NCBI GenBank assembly: GCA_932526585.2 | Contig: OW052251.1 | Coordinates: 13,156,501 to 13,220,500 of the forward strand | Origin: Philonthus cognatus | Taxonomy: Eukaryota; Arthropoda; Insecta; Coleoptera; Staphylinidae | Length of the DNA stretch: 64,000 nucleotides | Direction: 5' to 3' | In this document: in pieces, positions 33,185 through 45,861 of the stretch | Position numbering within the stretch: the stretch's first letter is position 1 | Layout: each line of letters opens with the position of its first letter | Notes under the pieces: generated by a model | Seen by the model: only the letters and a program-made list of their open reading frames with translations | Databases searched by the model: none | Told to the model about the DNA's origin: nothing | Position numbers and translations under genes: made by a program

Positions 33185-34340
33185 TTATTTTGTGTTGTTT
33201 ATCATGTCCAAGTCGTTTAGGTGATTTAAAATGTTAATTGATGACTTTTTAATATTCAAGTGTTTGAGTTCTTTCCATAATTGAGTTTTATTACTAGTGC
33301 GAGCAATATATTCAAAGAACGCCCGTTTTTCGTTTCTGATTGCGATGTTAGTAAAATTTCGTAAACTTTTATAATATTCCCAGTGAGCGACATTTTTTGT
33401 TCTTCTAAATTTAGCTTTTGCTTTATCACGAGAATTAATCAGGAATTTTCTATTATCAGTGAACCAGGGCGGTGTCCGTTTTTTAGCAAAGTGGAGTTTT
33501 AAAGGAGCTACTAAGTCGAACAAGTTTAGAATATAGTTATTAAAAAGAAATATTTTATCATTAATATCAGCTGTATAGTATATATTATCAAATGGGATTT
33601 TTAATAGCTCGTTTTGAAAATATTCCATATTTATACTTTTTAAAGTTTCTGGAGTAATGTGAGTTACTTTCAACATGTGAATTAATATGATTAATAGTAC
33701 AATATATAACATCGTGGTCTGAAAAGTTGCAATCAAGGACTCCAAAGTTATCAATAGATAATTCTCGTTCAATAATAATCAAATCTATAAGCGATGCAGA
33801 AGTACCTGTAGTTCTAGTAGGTTGATCAATTAGTTGCTTTAGGTTGTGTGATGCCATTAACTCAGTAAGAAGGAGCGAACGTGTTGAATCTGGTTGCAAG
33901 AGATCTATATTAAAATCACCCAAACAAATAATGTTATTAGTATGTATATAACAGTTAGTAAGTGAGTTTTCTAATTCGTCTAGAAAGTATTTATAATTGA
34001 GCTGAGGGGGCCTATAAACCACTCCTACCATAAATTTCTTAGTATGCGTTTTAACAAATATCCAAATAAGTTCAATATTATTATTAATTTCGATTGAATT
34101 AGTACAAAAAGTGTTTCTTATATAAATGCCAATGCCGCCACCTCTAGTTCCTCGGTCATTTCTTATAAAATTATAACCCTGAATATTCAATATATTATTA
34201 GTTATACTATTATTAAGCCAAGTTTCAGTTGTTGTTAAAATGTCGATATTTCTGTCCATGATCAATTGTTTAATTTCGTTTAATTTACCAATCAGTGATC
34301 TGACATTGATATGAGCAATAACAATATTTGATTTTTGCAT
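33185..34340 (-). pseudogene. CR1-like endonuclease and linker (frameshifted)
   Basis: 34340-33588 encodes an APE-type endonuclease with AHINVRSLIGK, TTTETWLNNS, VVYRPPQ, CLGDFNIDLL and NFSDHDVIY, all expected catalytic motifs. The frame changes near 33680 into 33772-33185, which encodes the linker (RTPPWFTDNRKFLINSRDKA). One frameshift separates two otherwise open parts. Confidence 0.85.
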
Positions 34341-34463
34341 TGATTAATAAAAAAAGAAAATGTTTTTTTTGTATTTTTTTGTTTACATTCGATTCGCATT
34401 AATCCTCAGTCGATGCAAGGTCGTCTTCTTATAGAGGTGGTTTCCATCCCACGTCTGTCGGTT

Positions 34464-35070
34464 TTAATTATGACGTCCATGGGGTATATCACTAATTGAA
34501 TTGATTTTAGTAATGCCTTCAGGAAGTTTAAGAAATACATTGCCATAATTTGAATACATTTTGGAGGCTTCTTTAACAATGGATAAGCGGTGAGGTGTAA
34601 GATTTTCTCGTATGACTATTTTAGTTCCCTTAAGCTGACGCTTCGCAGCGAATACTTTATTTCGTAAGTGTTTATTGTGAAATACTACAAGTATTGCTGG
34701 ACTTTTTCCTTTGATGGTTACACATCGGTCTACGTCTGACTCGGTTATAGGAACATTTAATTTGTAATTACAGGTCTTCACTATACTTTAAAGGTGTTTC
34801 ATTTATATCGGTAGAAAGGCCAAATATACGAAGATTGTTACCTCTGAGTTGTTGGTCCAATCGTTCATGGGCTAATTCCATGATGCTGATTTTTGTTTGA
34901 AGCGAGTTCACCTCCGTATTCAGTACCTTGACTTTGGCGTCCATGTGCTCTTGAATTTTATCAAATAATTTATTAATAAAATCCGGGCTGTTAAATACTC
35001 TTTCGACGACGCGCTGAATAATTGTTTCGTCCTTTTCGGAAATTTGTCTGGTGGTTACTCCTGATGGCAT
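34464..35070 (-). pseudogene. CR1-like ORF1 (coiled coil and RNA-binding part)
   Basis: 35070-34768 encodes a coiled-coil segment (VKVLNTEVNSLQTKISIMEL) and NNLRIFGLS, the start of an RRM-like fold. 34781-34464 continues with SPAILVVFHNKHLRNKVF, KIVIRENLTPHR and NVFLKLPEGI. The overlap of two frames near 34775 shows one indel. Confidence 0.75.
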
Positions 35071-35311
35071 GTTTTGCTTAATTAAAGTAGTAAAATATGA
35101 ATTTTAAGACCAGCGATAGGAAACACGTTCACTCGACTCGAATGCTCATTTACAATATATCATGTGTGTATTAAGCATTTATCGTTTAAGAAGTAAAAAA
35201 TGCAAAAATACCACAACAATAGTTTTAGTTTAGTTAATCTCCCCGATTCCGTACGCGAAATGTTAAATTTAAAAAATAAAGTACTAAACGCGCTTAGACT
35301 GTGATGCTGAG

Positions 35312-35491
35312 CAGCAACGGCTCGCAGCCTAACTTCAGGGTCGGCCACAGCGTCAAAGGCACACAAAATCTGAGGTTGGGATCGCCCTCTATAATTACAA
35401 GGAATTGCACAATAAAGTCACCTTTCAATAACGGATACATATTACCTCGGGTCTCTGACCTACCCTGAAGTTAAGCTTCGGGCCGCCGCTG
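35312..35491. mobile_element. hAT-type MITE with CAGCGRCGGCTCG ends, copy 2
   Basis: It matches 18201-18392 over its length. The flanks ATGCTGAG and ATGCCGAG (35304-35311 and 35492-35499) agree at seven of eight positions as a target-site duplication. Confidence 0.85.
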
Positions 35492-35674
35492 ATGCCGAGA
35501 ATAACATTTACGTTAGATTTAACGTTTCGTGTACGGAATAGCCCTGATTATCAATCGAACGTCGAGAATAAGCGTAATTTTAAAGACAATTATTTCTGTA
35601 GATCTAGGTTTTACAAAAAGGTAATATTTTGAAACTCTATTCTTCTAATTTAATAATCCTTTCTCTTTTTTTAG

Positions 35675-35866
35675 AAGAGGATAAACTGGTACGAATTCCC
35701 TTTCGCGAAATTTCCTAAGATATCTGTGTTAGCCGAAGCACCAGCGCCCAGGATTGAAGTGAAAAATGTCTGGAAGCCGAATAATGAAAGAATCGAAGTG
35801 CCAAGGAACAAAATCACGATTCCGTCGCCGTCTAAAGTGGACGCAAGCTCAAATTACACTCGTTGA
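35675..35866 (+). CDS. Unassigned terminal exon (63 codons and stop)
   Basis: A strong acceptor (TTTCTCTTTTTTTAG) precedes an open phase-0 frame encoding KRINWYEFPFAKFPKISVLA and then Pro/Lys-rich sequence ending TGA at 35864-35866. An AATAAA hexamer follows at 36008-36013. The frame is moderately GC-rich compared with its flanks, which favours a real exon. It could be an alternative last exon of NSUN7, since exon h ends in phase 0, or the end of an unrelated gene. No domain is recognised. Confidence 0.45.
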   Translation, partial: KRINWYEFPFAKFPKISVLAEAPAPRIEVKNVWKPNNERIEVPRNKITIPSPSKVDASSNYTR

Positions 35867-36760
35867 AAGAGATAAACGGGGAACAAAAATGAAGAGATTT
35901 ATAAAAATAGGTTTCAATCAACGAGACAGGGGACGCGTTATCTTCAAATAATTCAACATTTTGGAGGGTGTTTACTGTATTGGGGAAATCTTCCATCTTC
36001 CATTCCTAAATAAAATATCAAAACAAAATATTGAAATAGTGAAGGAAACAACTTAACTATGTGTTGTTTGTTTGAAAAACTGAATTTATTTAGAATAAGT
36101 ACAGAGTGAGCAACAATGGTTGCAGATTGATAGGTAGGCAACTAAATTCGCAACTGATCATGTGAAAAGATAATCCCCTAGATTACTTTTCCAGTGGCGT
36201 AGCAAAAATGTTTTCCCAAAATAAATTAACTATAGTTCGCCCGAGAATGCAAGCAATATCTAGTTTTATCAATCGAAAACGAATTAGCAAACAAAACTAA
36301 ATTATTATGATATCATCAACCAATAAAAATAATATATTTCGTCCGAGAATGCAAGCAATATCTAGTTGTTTTCAGTGCCATTCCGACATCTCTAAACTTC
36401 CTAAACACAACGTTAAAGCAAGCGTTAAATATATGACGTTTTGTTGGTAATACCCCGCAGCGTTGCCGCTCTCACCACTCGTAGTAAATCCAGGCGAAAA
36501 CTCCGAGTCCGAGGAAAAGTGAATTTGTTAAAACATTTCAATGTACGTTCAAATTCTTATTGATAAATGGCAGTTTTATGATATTTGGTGTGGATCTCGG
36601 CCCTCTTCTTGTTGCTTCACTACAGCTTAACGATAATTCACCATTTTTTAACCATTCATAACTCAACGTTAGGAATCTAGCACCTAACGTTTTCAGATGG
36701 GTTTTTAGGTTATGTTGAATGTTTACATGTACTCTTGGCAACAATGCGGGGACTTTAAAC
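35867..36760. repeat. Repeat debris, no gene
   Basis: A mariner-derived fragment lies at about 36105-36230: it shares AATCCCCTAGATT and GGCGTAGCAAA with 57890-57960. A 27-bp direct repeat beginning CCGAGAATGCAAGCAATATC occurs at 36240 and 36342. A block around 36713-36757 matches 50486-50530 in inverted form. Confidence 0.6.
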
Positions 36761-36779
36761 CCAATTGCAGTAGAGTAGA

Positions 36780-37065
36780 CATGATGGCGTCGATACATCA
36801 TACTCGATCGCTCTCAGAAAGTGATTTGTTAAATCAGACTATTACCAATCAAGATAAGTCATGTTCGGCCTGTGACCAAACCAAAGTATCCATCAAGTTT
36901 GTGAAGTGCAACATCTGTCTCGAAACTTTCTACGAAGACTGTTTTAAATCGGAAGACAAGTTCGGCACAGCAGCATGTACGCGCTGCGAAAAACAAGGTA
37001 TCCAACGAGCTACACTTCAACTAACTCTTAAACTAAGGGATGAAGTAAGTGAACTTCACAGCTAA
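36780..37065 (+). pseudogene. LINE ORF1 N-terminus with degenerate PHD finger
   Basis: It encodes CSACDQTKVSIKFVKCNICL, FYEDCF and CTRCEKQG, a PHD-like cysteine pattern found in the ORF1 of some insect LINEs. The expected histidine before the DC pair is missing. The frame ends at TAA after VSELHS. Confidence 0.65.
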
Positions 37066-37178
37066 TTATCATCAAGCTTCAAAACTATAAGAGAACAAGG
37101 TGAAGTCATAAACACTCTTACTTCCATAGATTAAATTAGATTGATAACTCCTAGAGGGCTCCACGTATCATGATTTTA

Positions 37179-38168
37179 GTTAACCGACCCACTCGATGGG
37201 GCAGCGCTGCAATCGCAAATTACGTCAAGGGGCGCGGGGAGTGGGCGGACGGCTTGCTAAGTGGGGTGCGCGATGCAGAGGGTCAAAACATTGAATGGGG
37301 GGTGCGGTGCGGGGAACACCACACGGTATTAAATTACCGTGCGATGCGAGAAATAACAAAGACTTAATGAACATGTTAAATGTATATTTTAAAAGGTATT
37401 ACAGAGTTTTTCTATTGCATTTCACTTTATGTCGAATATTCATCCCTTTATCTCAAATATATTTCCCATTTATCAAATACATTTCCCTATATACCACTAC
37501 ATTTTCCTATATGTCAAAACCTCATCACAGTTTGTGAATTACATTTCACTTCTCAGCAAAATCGCTGCAGTTCGTAAAAAAATGCATCTTAGAAATGACA
37601 TATGCATAACCTGTAAACTTTCAGACATTCGTTGTTTTTCAAAAGAGTTTAATTTGCAGCTTGAAACGAGTGTTTTCCACTCCCAGACTAAGCATGAAGT
37701 AAAATTTCGAGTTTAGAAAAGCCCCGTGAAAATTTGTCGAAGGTCGCGCAGCGACCCGAGACAAATTTTCTGGGCTTTTCTAAACTCGAAATTTTACTTC
37801 ATGCGCCACGCGTATAAAACAGTAAAATATCGTGAAATTTATGTATATTCGAATTTCACTTGAAATCTGTGTTTTATAAGCGTGGCGCATGAAGTAAAAT
37901 TTCGAGTTTAAAAAGCCCACAAAATTTGTTTTAACTGTAGACTTATTTAAAATAATACACAATAGAATAAAATTTAAAAATAATATATATACTTACGGTT
38001 GTAATTATTTATATTTATTAACGCTCATCTCGAGACGATTTCGTCTCATCGGCACTTTTGTCTCTTCGGTACTGACAGCTGTTGTTTGAAAACTAGAGCC
38101 CACGTTAGAATTTGCGGGAAAATTGAAATTCCGACATATGCGCCCTCCTATCGAGTGGGTCGGTCAAC
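37179..38168. mobile_element. Non-autonomous element with GTTAACCGACCCACTCGAT ends, TA flanks
   Basis: Terminal inverted repeats (GTTAACCGACCCACTCGAT on the left and ATCGAGTGGGTCGGTCAAC on the right) are flanked by TA on each side, as in Tc1/mariner-like elements. The interior has GC-rich (37195-37320) and AT-rich halves and no transposase. It contains hairpin copy E. Confidence 0.75.
37660..37935. repeat. Nested-hairpin element, copy E
   Basis: One full hairpin (37692-37804, GTCGAAGGTCGCGCAGCGAC-type core) is followed by a GCCACGCGTAT linker and a second hairpin starting at 37886, truncated at about 37930. It lies inside the TA-flanked element. Confidence 0.85.
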
Positions 38169-38365
38169 TATATATGTGAACTTACAGAATCATATGAAGT
38201 CGACTGGGTCTGCTTACTTCTAACCTCAATAACATTAACCAACAACAAATCAAGCCATACTCAAAAGAAATTACACAGGAAACTGTAAAAACGCCAACAA
38301 ATTTAAGTAAATAGGGATGTATAACAGCACTCAATACTAAGCAGCATCAATCCACTCGCAAAGAG

Positions 38366-38551
38366 ATGGCAGAAACATCGAAAAGAAACAGTCAGCAGAA
38401 ATCTCCAACAGCACTCAATACTAAGCAACAACCCGCGCAGATGGCAGAATCATCGAAAACAAACACTCCTCAAGCCAGTGTGACCGCCACGTCACCGAAA
38501 CGCGACGACACGAAAATATCTAAAATTTTCAGATTTCTATCTCTTTCTTAA
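38366..38551 (+). pseudogene. LINE ORF1 middle segment
   Basis: A low-complexity Ser/Thr/Gln/Lys-rich segment (MAETSKRNSQQKSPTALNTK) fits the disordered middle of LINE ORF1 proteins. It lies between the TA-flanked insert and the hairpin debris. Confidence 0.45.
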
Positions 38552-38829
38552 AATGTTGGAGGGTAAAGGGAAAGAGACCGAGTACTCAGGGGGTAATCCA
38601 TTATGAACACCAACCGCATTTTTTGATGTCAATGTCAACCCGATATTAGCAGGTAGTAAGAAGTCTATTTGTTTCATTCAGCCAGCGCGTAGCGTTATAT
38701 TTTGTTCGACTTGGGGTGGTTGAATTTTTTAAAACGTATCTGACGTTTACATCTCGGTAAATATTGATCATCACATCTGAACGTTATATATTTTAACTTT
38801 ACTGTAAATCAGTGGTATATACGCGTGGC

Positions 38830-39300
38830 GCATGAAGTAAAATTTCGAGTTTAGAAAAGCCCCGTGAAAATTTGTCCAATCCAAATTAGGCTTTTCTAAA
38901 CTCGAAATTTTACTTCATGCACCACGCGCATAAAACACTGAAATATCGTAAAGTTTAAAATATACGGCTTTAGCAATCTAATATGTAAATGTGGATAAAA
39001 CGTGAGTTAAATTCTGCGCTGAAAAAATTGTTTAAAGCAGTGATTATAGGCAACCCATAAACTCTAACGTATATTAGGTTGCCTATAACCGTTGTTGTAA
39101 GTGTGTGTTTTTTGAACTTCACTATAAATCAGTGTTTTTAAGCGTGGCGCATGAAGTAAAATTTCGAGTTTAGAAAAGCCTAATTTGGATTGGCCGCTCC
39201 GCTTCGCTACGCGGCCAATCCAAATTTTTAGGCTTTTCAAAACTCGAAATTTTACTTCATGCTTAGTCTGGGAGTGGAAAACACTCGTTTAAAGTCTCAA
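38830..39300. repeat. Nested-hairpin element, copy F
   Basis: Hairpins are at 38830-38920 (core decayed) and 39149-39262 (GGATTGGCCGCTCCGCTTCG-type core with matching CCAATCC). The centre carries the ACGCGCATAAAACACTG and AGTGTTTTTAAGCGTGG spacer signatures. Confidence 0.8.
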
Positions 39301-39388
39301 ATTAACCGCATTAAAACAACGATTTCCCACAACTTTTAAAACGCTGTAATTATCGGGGTATGTATACTCAACAGAAAAACGATCTGTG

Positions 39389-39481
39389 TATTCTGTTTCA
39401 AACACGTTTTAAACGTGTTTTAATAAAACATAATTAAAACACGTTTAAAACGTGTTTAAAACATAATACACAGATCGTTTT
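39389..39481. repeat. AT-rich palindrome of ACGTTTTAAACGTG words
   Basis: AACGATCTGTGTATT and its inverse AATACACAGATCGTTT bracket repeated CACGTTTTAAACGTG and ACACGTTTAAAACGTG units. It is a small foldback structure with no coding content. Confidence 0.75.
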
Positions 39482-39779
39482 AAACCCATATCATAACCTT
39501 ATTTTGCATTTTTTTTTTATTGCTAGATTAGCGTGCTCTATTTAATCGATTTGATTAAAACGTAACTAAATAATACCATTGCATAACATATTAATTAATG
39601 CGTTAAATTGTTGGAGTCATCAAATGAGCATGAACGACCGTTTAAAACGCTTTAAAAAGGGCAAAAAGGGAAACTACCTGCTATTCAAACAAATAAAGTC
39701 AGAAATTGTAACATCAACACACCATAAATTGTGATTTCTTTTCTTCCATTATGCTCCTGCGCTTGTAGAGGGTGTCTCT

Positions 39780-40267
39780 CTTCAAAATTTGCTGGTTTAG
39801 AGATTTTGTAGGGGCCCTCACCGAAACTACAAGCCGCGAAATCCGCACCGCAGCAAACCGAAACCCAAAACAACAAGGAGGAATGGACTACAGTACATCA
39901 CCGACGCAAAAAACCTCCATCTCATTTTCAAGGATGCGCCGAATCAAATAACTTAGCAACATGCCCGCGTATTACACGTAAATGGTTATTTGTTTCCAGA
40001 ATTCAAAAAGGCGTCCCTCCCCTGGAAGTTCAAAACTATATAGTAGACAAAACACGTTCTTTTGGACATGATATCCCAGCCAAGCAAATTATTATTGAAG
40101 AATTGGAACCCAGATTCAAGAATGGCGATTACGCGTCATTCAAGATTGGCATCCCTCATGAATTCTCAGACATAATTATTCAGCCCGAATTCTGGCACGA
40201 CCATGCTTTCATAAATCCCACCAACATTTTCAGATGTCTCCAACACCCATACAAACGATATAAATAA
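39780..40267 (+). pseudogene. LINE ORF1 C-terminus
   Basis: It encodes EWTTVHHRRKKPP, RKWLFVSRIQKGVPPLEVQN, YASFKIGIPHEFSDI and EFWHDHAFINPTNIFR. This is the typical C-terminal block of insect LINE ORF1 proteins, ending at a TAA before ORF2. Confidence 0.7.
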
Positions 40268-40289
40268 AAAAAACAATAGTTACGATTTG

Positions 40290-41005
40290 TTACTACTTAA
40301 TATTAGATCTATAAATGATAATAAATTAAACCAAATTGTAATAGACTACGGCCAGTATAATCTAAATTTTATTTGTCTCACTGAGACATGGAATAAATAC
40401 GATGATCTAGCTTGCAAAAACATAGAAACCTTTTCACTAGGATCGTCCTAGTGGTGTGGCCATCTGGTACAAGCAAAATCTAAACGTCACCATGCTCGAT
40501 ATCGATAAATTTAGTGCCGACGGCATCATAGAGATCTGTGGCGTCTTATTTGAAACAACGCGGAAAAAACATATTAATTGTCACATGCTACCGACCACCA
40601 GCGGGCAATTTCCAGTCATTCGTTACCTCATTACAAAACACCCTACACCACATTCATGATACTAAAACTAAAATAGTACTCAATGGCGACTTCAATATAA
40701 ACTACGATCCGCGATGTAATAATTTCGTAATATTAAAAAATCTGCTTTTGTCATACGATCTACACCTAATAAATAATGTACATACGAGATGCACAACAAC
40801 CTCTGCATCGTGTATAGATCATATATACACAAACTTGTCTTCCACAGACACACTCACAATAACAAACACCATATCTGATCATAAATCGGTATTATACAAA
40901 TTTAATATTTGTCACATTGTAGACAAAAATACAACTATCACTCGCAATTATAATGATCACAACATATACCGGGCTTTCATTAATTCCCGAACCCCACGTG
41001 ACTAA
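40290..41005 (+). pseudogene. LINE ORF2 endonuclease (several frameshifts)
   Basis: The pieces encode LLLNIRSIND, FICLTETWNKYD, GVAIWYKQNLN, CYRPPAGNFQSFV, LNGDFNINYDP and ISDHKSVLY. These are the APE-type catalytic motifs in order but spread over more than one frame. The coding sequence is cut at 40968 by a MITE. Confidence 0.8.
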
Positions 41006-41452
41006 ATTTAAAATTGCCGCGTAAATGATTGTATTTGTACGTTGGAGGCTTTGAAAAAAGTAACCAAACGTTACTAAAGTCAAATTTGACATAAACGTTT
41101 ATGCGCGGTGCATCGTTAAACCAACCTTTGAGATCTTACAAGATTCGCCCGGAATTTTCAGGTAAGCAAAAATTGTTTAATTATTCTGAAACATTGAGTT
41201 TTATTTCTATTTATTTTGCAGAGTCAATTTGCTAGGATAAGCAAATAAAAAATTAATAAAAATTAGTTACATTTTTGAAGATGAGCCTATTTTTTAATCA
41301 TTTTAAATATAATATTTTCAGTCGTCATAAAAATACGCCGGCGAATAAATATTTTTAAATCTAGGGAATTTTTGTGTGAGCCATACCACCTTGTACATTT
41401 GGTTGCCTATTATTTTTGGTCACGTGGGGTTCGGGAATTAATGAAAGCCCGG
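40969..41452. mobile_element. TA-flanked MITE, 484 bp, perfect 34-bp TIRs
   Basis: The ends begin CCGGGCTTTCATTAATTCCC and are identical inverted for 34 bp. TA is duplicated at 40967-40968 and 41453-41454. Removing the element restores the LINE frame (HNIY then NFLKDLSSETW). No transposase is present. Confidence 0.92.
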
Positions 41453-41454
41453 TA

Positions 41455-43210
41455 TAACTTTCTCAAAGATTTATCTTCTGAAACATGGTCAAATATATAT
41501 GAAGTAAATGACTTCAATACTAAATTTAATAACTTTCATTTTTCCGCTACAGAAAAAGAAAGTCTCAAAAAACAAACCATGGTTGACTTCTATAGTCACA
41601 TCATCAAGTCAAAAGCTACGCGATTTATTTATTCTCAAATCACAACATCCTCAGTTAACTCCAGCATACAACATTTTAAGAAAACAACATTACAGATTAG
41701 TATCTACAACAAAAAAAACATTTATCAAAATAGAATAAGACAATCCGATAACATGGCGCGATCTGTTTGGCAAATAACCAACGAAATCACAAATAAAATA
41801 ACACCGCGGAAAAATATCAATCTTAAATACGAAAACATTCACGTAAAAAACCTGAAACAATAGCAACACTATTCAACGATTTCTTCAGCAACGAACCTTT
41901 AAATCTAGTGAGCAATATCAGAACAACTCCACCGATAACACAACAGTACAACACACAAAGGCAATCCATATTTTTGAGACCTTATGAAGAAAATGAAATT
42001 TTGATCATGATAAATAAATTAAAAAACAAAAAATCGCATGGCTTTGACAACATTCCTGACTTCATAATAAAACATCAGCATTACAGATATTAAAACCAAT
42101 AACACATTTAGTAAATATATCGCTTGAATACGGAATTTTCCCAGAAAAACTGAAAGAATCAATAATTATTCCAATTTATAAAAAAAACAACGAGCACATC
42201 CAAAACTATAGACCAATAGCCTTAGTATCTACCTTTTTTAAACTGTTTGAATTATGCATGCACAATAGATTAACAGAATACCTAAAAAATTCAACATCAT
42301 CACACCAGCACAGCACGGGTTTCGAAGAACATTTTCGACCACCACTGCACTCAATTCCTTTTATTCAATAATTACAGAACTTCTTGAAGCAGGTAATCAA
42401 CCCGTTGGTATCTTCATCGACCTCAGCCGTGCTTTCGATTGCTTAGATATTGATCTTTTACTAGACAAACTGTATACATACGATATACGAGGTACAACAT
42501 ATAACTGGTTCAATTCATATCTCTCTAATAGACGACAACGAGTAAAAATAACTGACAATGAACATGATACCCCCTATAACATAAATTCACACTACGTAAT
42601 AACCAATATAGGTGTTCCTCAAGGATCCATCCTCGGACCTCTATTATTTTTAATCTATATCAATGATATTGTCAATCACATTTCCAACGCTTCGATTCTC
42701 ATGTATGCTGATGATACCTCAGCTATTGTAAGCCATCATGAATCTCCTATTTTAAAGAAATCTTGTAATGCAACATTAAATAATTTATCCCATTGGTTTG
42801 CCTTCAACAAACTTTCTATAAATTTATCAAAAACTGCGTACATTAGATTTAGTACCAAACAAACTAAGAAAGACTTGACACTAAATATTACACTAGATAC
42901 CCACCAGCTGGCGCCAGTTGATAATACAAAGTTCTAGGAGTATATATTGATCAAAATCTCGACTGGAATATACACTGCGGAAAATTAGCTTCAACAATTA
43001 ACAAATATTGCTATAACATACGTATTCTCAAAAATGATCTTACTTTATGTCAGCTTAAACATTTCTTTCATGCCGTCATTCAGTCTCGATTGAGATACGG
43101 AGTCTGCTTTTGGGGAATGTCTAGTTCATGGCGAGAAGTGTTCATTGCCCAAAAGAGAGCCCTTCGAGCGATGGCTGGTATCGGTAGAACAGATTCCTGT
43201 AAAGACTATT
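41455..43210 (+). pseudogene. LINE ORF2 linker and reverse transcriptase
   Basis: The linker (YNFLKDLSSETWSNIYEVND) is followed by RT motifs: NYRPIALVSTF near 42205, VGIFIDLSRAFDCLDIDLL, TNIGVPQGSILGPLLFLIY and LMYADDTSAIV. The active-site residues survive but several frameshifts and stops do not allow one protein. It is interrupted by the piggyBac at 43211. Confidence 0.8.
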
Positions 43211-43729
43211 TTAACCCTTTACTGCTTTTTGATCCATATATGCAACGGCAAATTAAAACTCATAAATAAAATACTTTGAATAATAAAAATCCAAAATAAC
43301 GTTATGTTGCGAATTGGCATCTAATTCCCATTGGTGTTCTAAGAAGATTGCAACATGTTGTGCAATACACATTATGTAAATGGCGACAGAACGTAGTGTA
43401 CCGCAGATCATAATAAACTAGCGCGTGCAGTGATTTTGTGACTTAAACATTTATATAATTGTGTGTATTTACGAACAGCAAAAATACCCCAAGGTAATAC
43501 ATGTGTGTTTAAACGTTTTCTGTTGTTTATTTAATTATATCAATTGAAATGTAGAAGTTATAAGCTAAATTTAATACGTTGCACTTCTGCATCATTTTGC
43601 ATAACAGTGTAAAATACAAACGTACCCAAAACACAATTTGATGCAAATGTGCTACAGTGTGTGTTCACATTGTAGACACTGGCTGTTATAGTTTTTGAAT
43701 ATTCATCATTACTTTTAGAACAACCACAA

Positions 43730-45861
43730 ATGGATTGGAAAAGTTGGAATAGAAGGAGGCCACTGACTGAGAAAGAATTAGAAGAGGCAATCGCTCATTT
43801 ATCAGACAGTGACGATGAATTCGAAGTTTCCTCTGAAGAAGAAAATGTTATCAACCAAGAAGATTTCGTTGATAATGAAACTAACAAATCTTTAGACTCA
43901 TGTGTGCCTGCAGAACTGTTCGATTTTGAAAATATTCCAATTTTTTTTGACGATATACCCATTGAAAATATGTTGAATACACCAGTTTTAGAAACAATCA
44001 GTGAAAATATAATCAATGTAGAGAATAAGGCAGAGTCAAATATCGAAGCTACAACTAGTAAATCGCAATTAGGGCATCTAAATGAAAAAGAATTTGAAGA
44101 AAAAGAAAATGTCCATGTAGTCATTGAAGAGGAAAATAGAGAAACAGTAGTTGCTGATAAAACTGTTGTAAAACGAACTAATTTACGAAAGGGGAGAAAT
44201 AAAAGAAATGCTGTTGATTCGACTGATTCTCCTTCACAAAAAAATATTAAATGTAAAAACGATTTACAGGTACTAAAACAAAAGTATGCTAACATAAAAT
44301 GGAAGAAAGGAAATCTTCAAATTCCAGGTAATGCTTTAATTTTTCGCGGCGATGAAACACTGCCTCATACCATCACTGAACTAAGCACACCACTTGAGTT
44401 TTTAAATATTTTTTTACGGATAAATTATTCAGTGATATAGCTGATCAGTCAAACCTTTACGCAAGTCAAGTTTCTTGCGACCACCCCGAAAATATCACTT
44501 CACAGGATATAAAAAAATATGTTGGTGCATGCATTATGATGTCGGTAATCCACCTTCCAAGTATCCGGAGTTATTGGTCTAAGTCAATTGGCATTGAAAG
44601 CATCAAACAAGCTATGACCCAAAAATATTTCGACAAAATTCGCAAGTATTTACATTTCAATAATAATGTACATATGACGAACCGCAATGATCCCAATCAT
44701 GACCGCCTTTACAAATTACGTCCTGTTATCAAACATTTACTCGAACGATTTATTACTGTGCCCTACGAACGGGACCTGTCCGTTGATGAACAAATTTGTT
44801 CAACTAAAGCCAGGAGTTTTCTAAAGCAATATATGCCTGCAAAACCCCATAAGTGGGGTTACAAGTTTTTTGTATTATCGGGAGTTTCGGGATTTACTTA
44901 CAATTTTGAAATTTATACAGGCCAAGAGAATGATGATGAAAATAGAAAAGAAAATGAAGACAACCTTGGAGCCAGTGCTAATGTTGTAATAAGACTTATC
45001 CGTCAGCTACCTCAAAATATAAATCATAGAGTTTATTTTGATAATTATTATACCACAGTACCACTTATGGTACAATTAGGGCAACGTGGAATTCTAGCCC
45101 TGGGCACTGTACGGAAAAATAGAATTCCGAATTGCATACTACCTGATGAAACAGAAATTCTAAAGTCGCAGCGAGGAACGTCTCACGAATATGTCACTAC
45201 TGTCGACACAATTGATATAACTTCTGTCGTCTGGAAAGATAACAAAGCCGTTTGTCTCTTATCTAACTTTTGTGGAATCTTGCTGATGCAATCCATCCAA
45301 CGTTATGATAAAGTCCAATCTAAAAAAATAAATATAGATTGTCCAACATTAGTAAAAGAATACAATCGCCATATGGGTGGGGTCGACCTGGCAGATAGTT
45401 TGATTGGTAGGCATAAAATTAAAATTAAATCAAAGAAATGGTATTTACGTATGTTTTATCACCTAATTGATGTATCAATAGTTAATGCCTGGTTATTATA
45501 CAAACGTGTTCTTCAACAAAAAGGAGAAAGAACCTCAAACATTTTGACTTTATCAGATTTTCGTATTGAAGTTGCTATGGAAATGTTATTAACCGGCTTA
45601 GGCGTTCGAAAGCAACGGGGAAGAAAGTCTGCTGTAGAACATCAATTAGAAGAAAGAAAAAAGCGTCATCCTGCTTCATATATTCCCCCACATGGCGTTC
45701 GCAAAGACCAGTTAGCACACTGGCCTATTTGGCATAGCAATCGCTTGCGATGCAAAATGCCAATGTGCAAAGGCTTTACACACGTAATGTGCGAAAAATG
45801 TAATACATCCTTATGTTTTAATGCTGGAAAAAATTGTTTTAAATATTTTCATGCGCAATAA
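43730..45861 (+). pseudogene. piggyBac transposase with one frameshift
   Basis: The first frame (43730-44440) encodes an acidic N-terminus and the start of the catalytic domain (TPLEFLNIF). The second frame is open from 44401 and continues to 45861. The switch lies in T-runs near 44400, so a single indel separates two otherwise intact parts. The catalytic aspartates are in LSVDEQICS, VYFDNYYTT and MGGVDLADS (residues 84, 169 and 284 counted from the ATG at 44536). The C-terminal Cys-rich domain is present (CKMPMCKGFTHVMCEKCN). The acidic start MDWKSWNRRRPLTEKELEEA fits piggyBac-derived transposases. The copy is nearly intact and probably young. Confidence 0.9.

Larger units (their letters stand above)
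28400..35080 (-). mobile_element. CR1-like LINE, split by a hAT insertion
   Basis: Minus-strand ORF1 (35070-34464), endonuclease (34340-33588), RT (32832-31849) and C-terminus (29001-28714) lie in order, with a short ATAATAATAATA tail at about 28402. The frame reads across the hAT element at 28989-31803 once one target-site copy is removed (SASLY then HKIIISKQPP). ORF1 with a coiled coil and an ENLTPHR motif, plus APE endonuclease and no RNase H, points to the CR1 group. The element carries several stops and frameshifts. Confidence 0.85.

Noticed and set aside
37195..37320. CpG-island-like promoter from the GC-rich stretch.
   Set aside because: It lies between inverted ends of a TA-flanked element inside a LINE, with no gene downstream.
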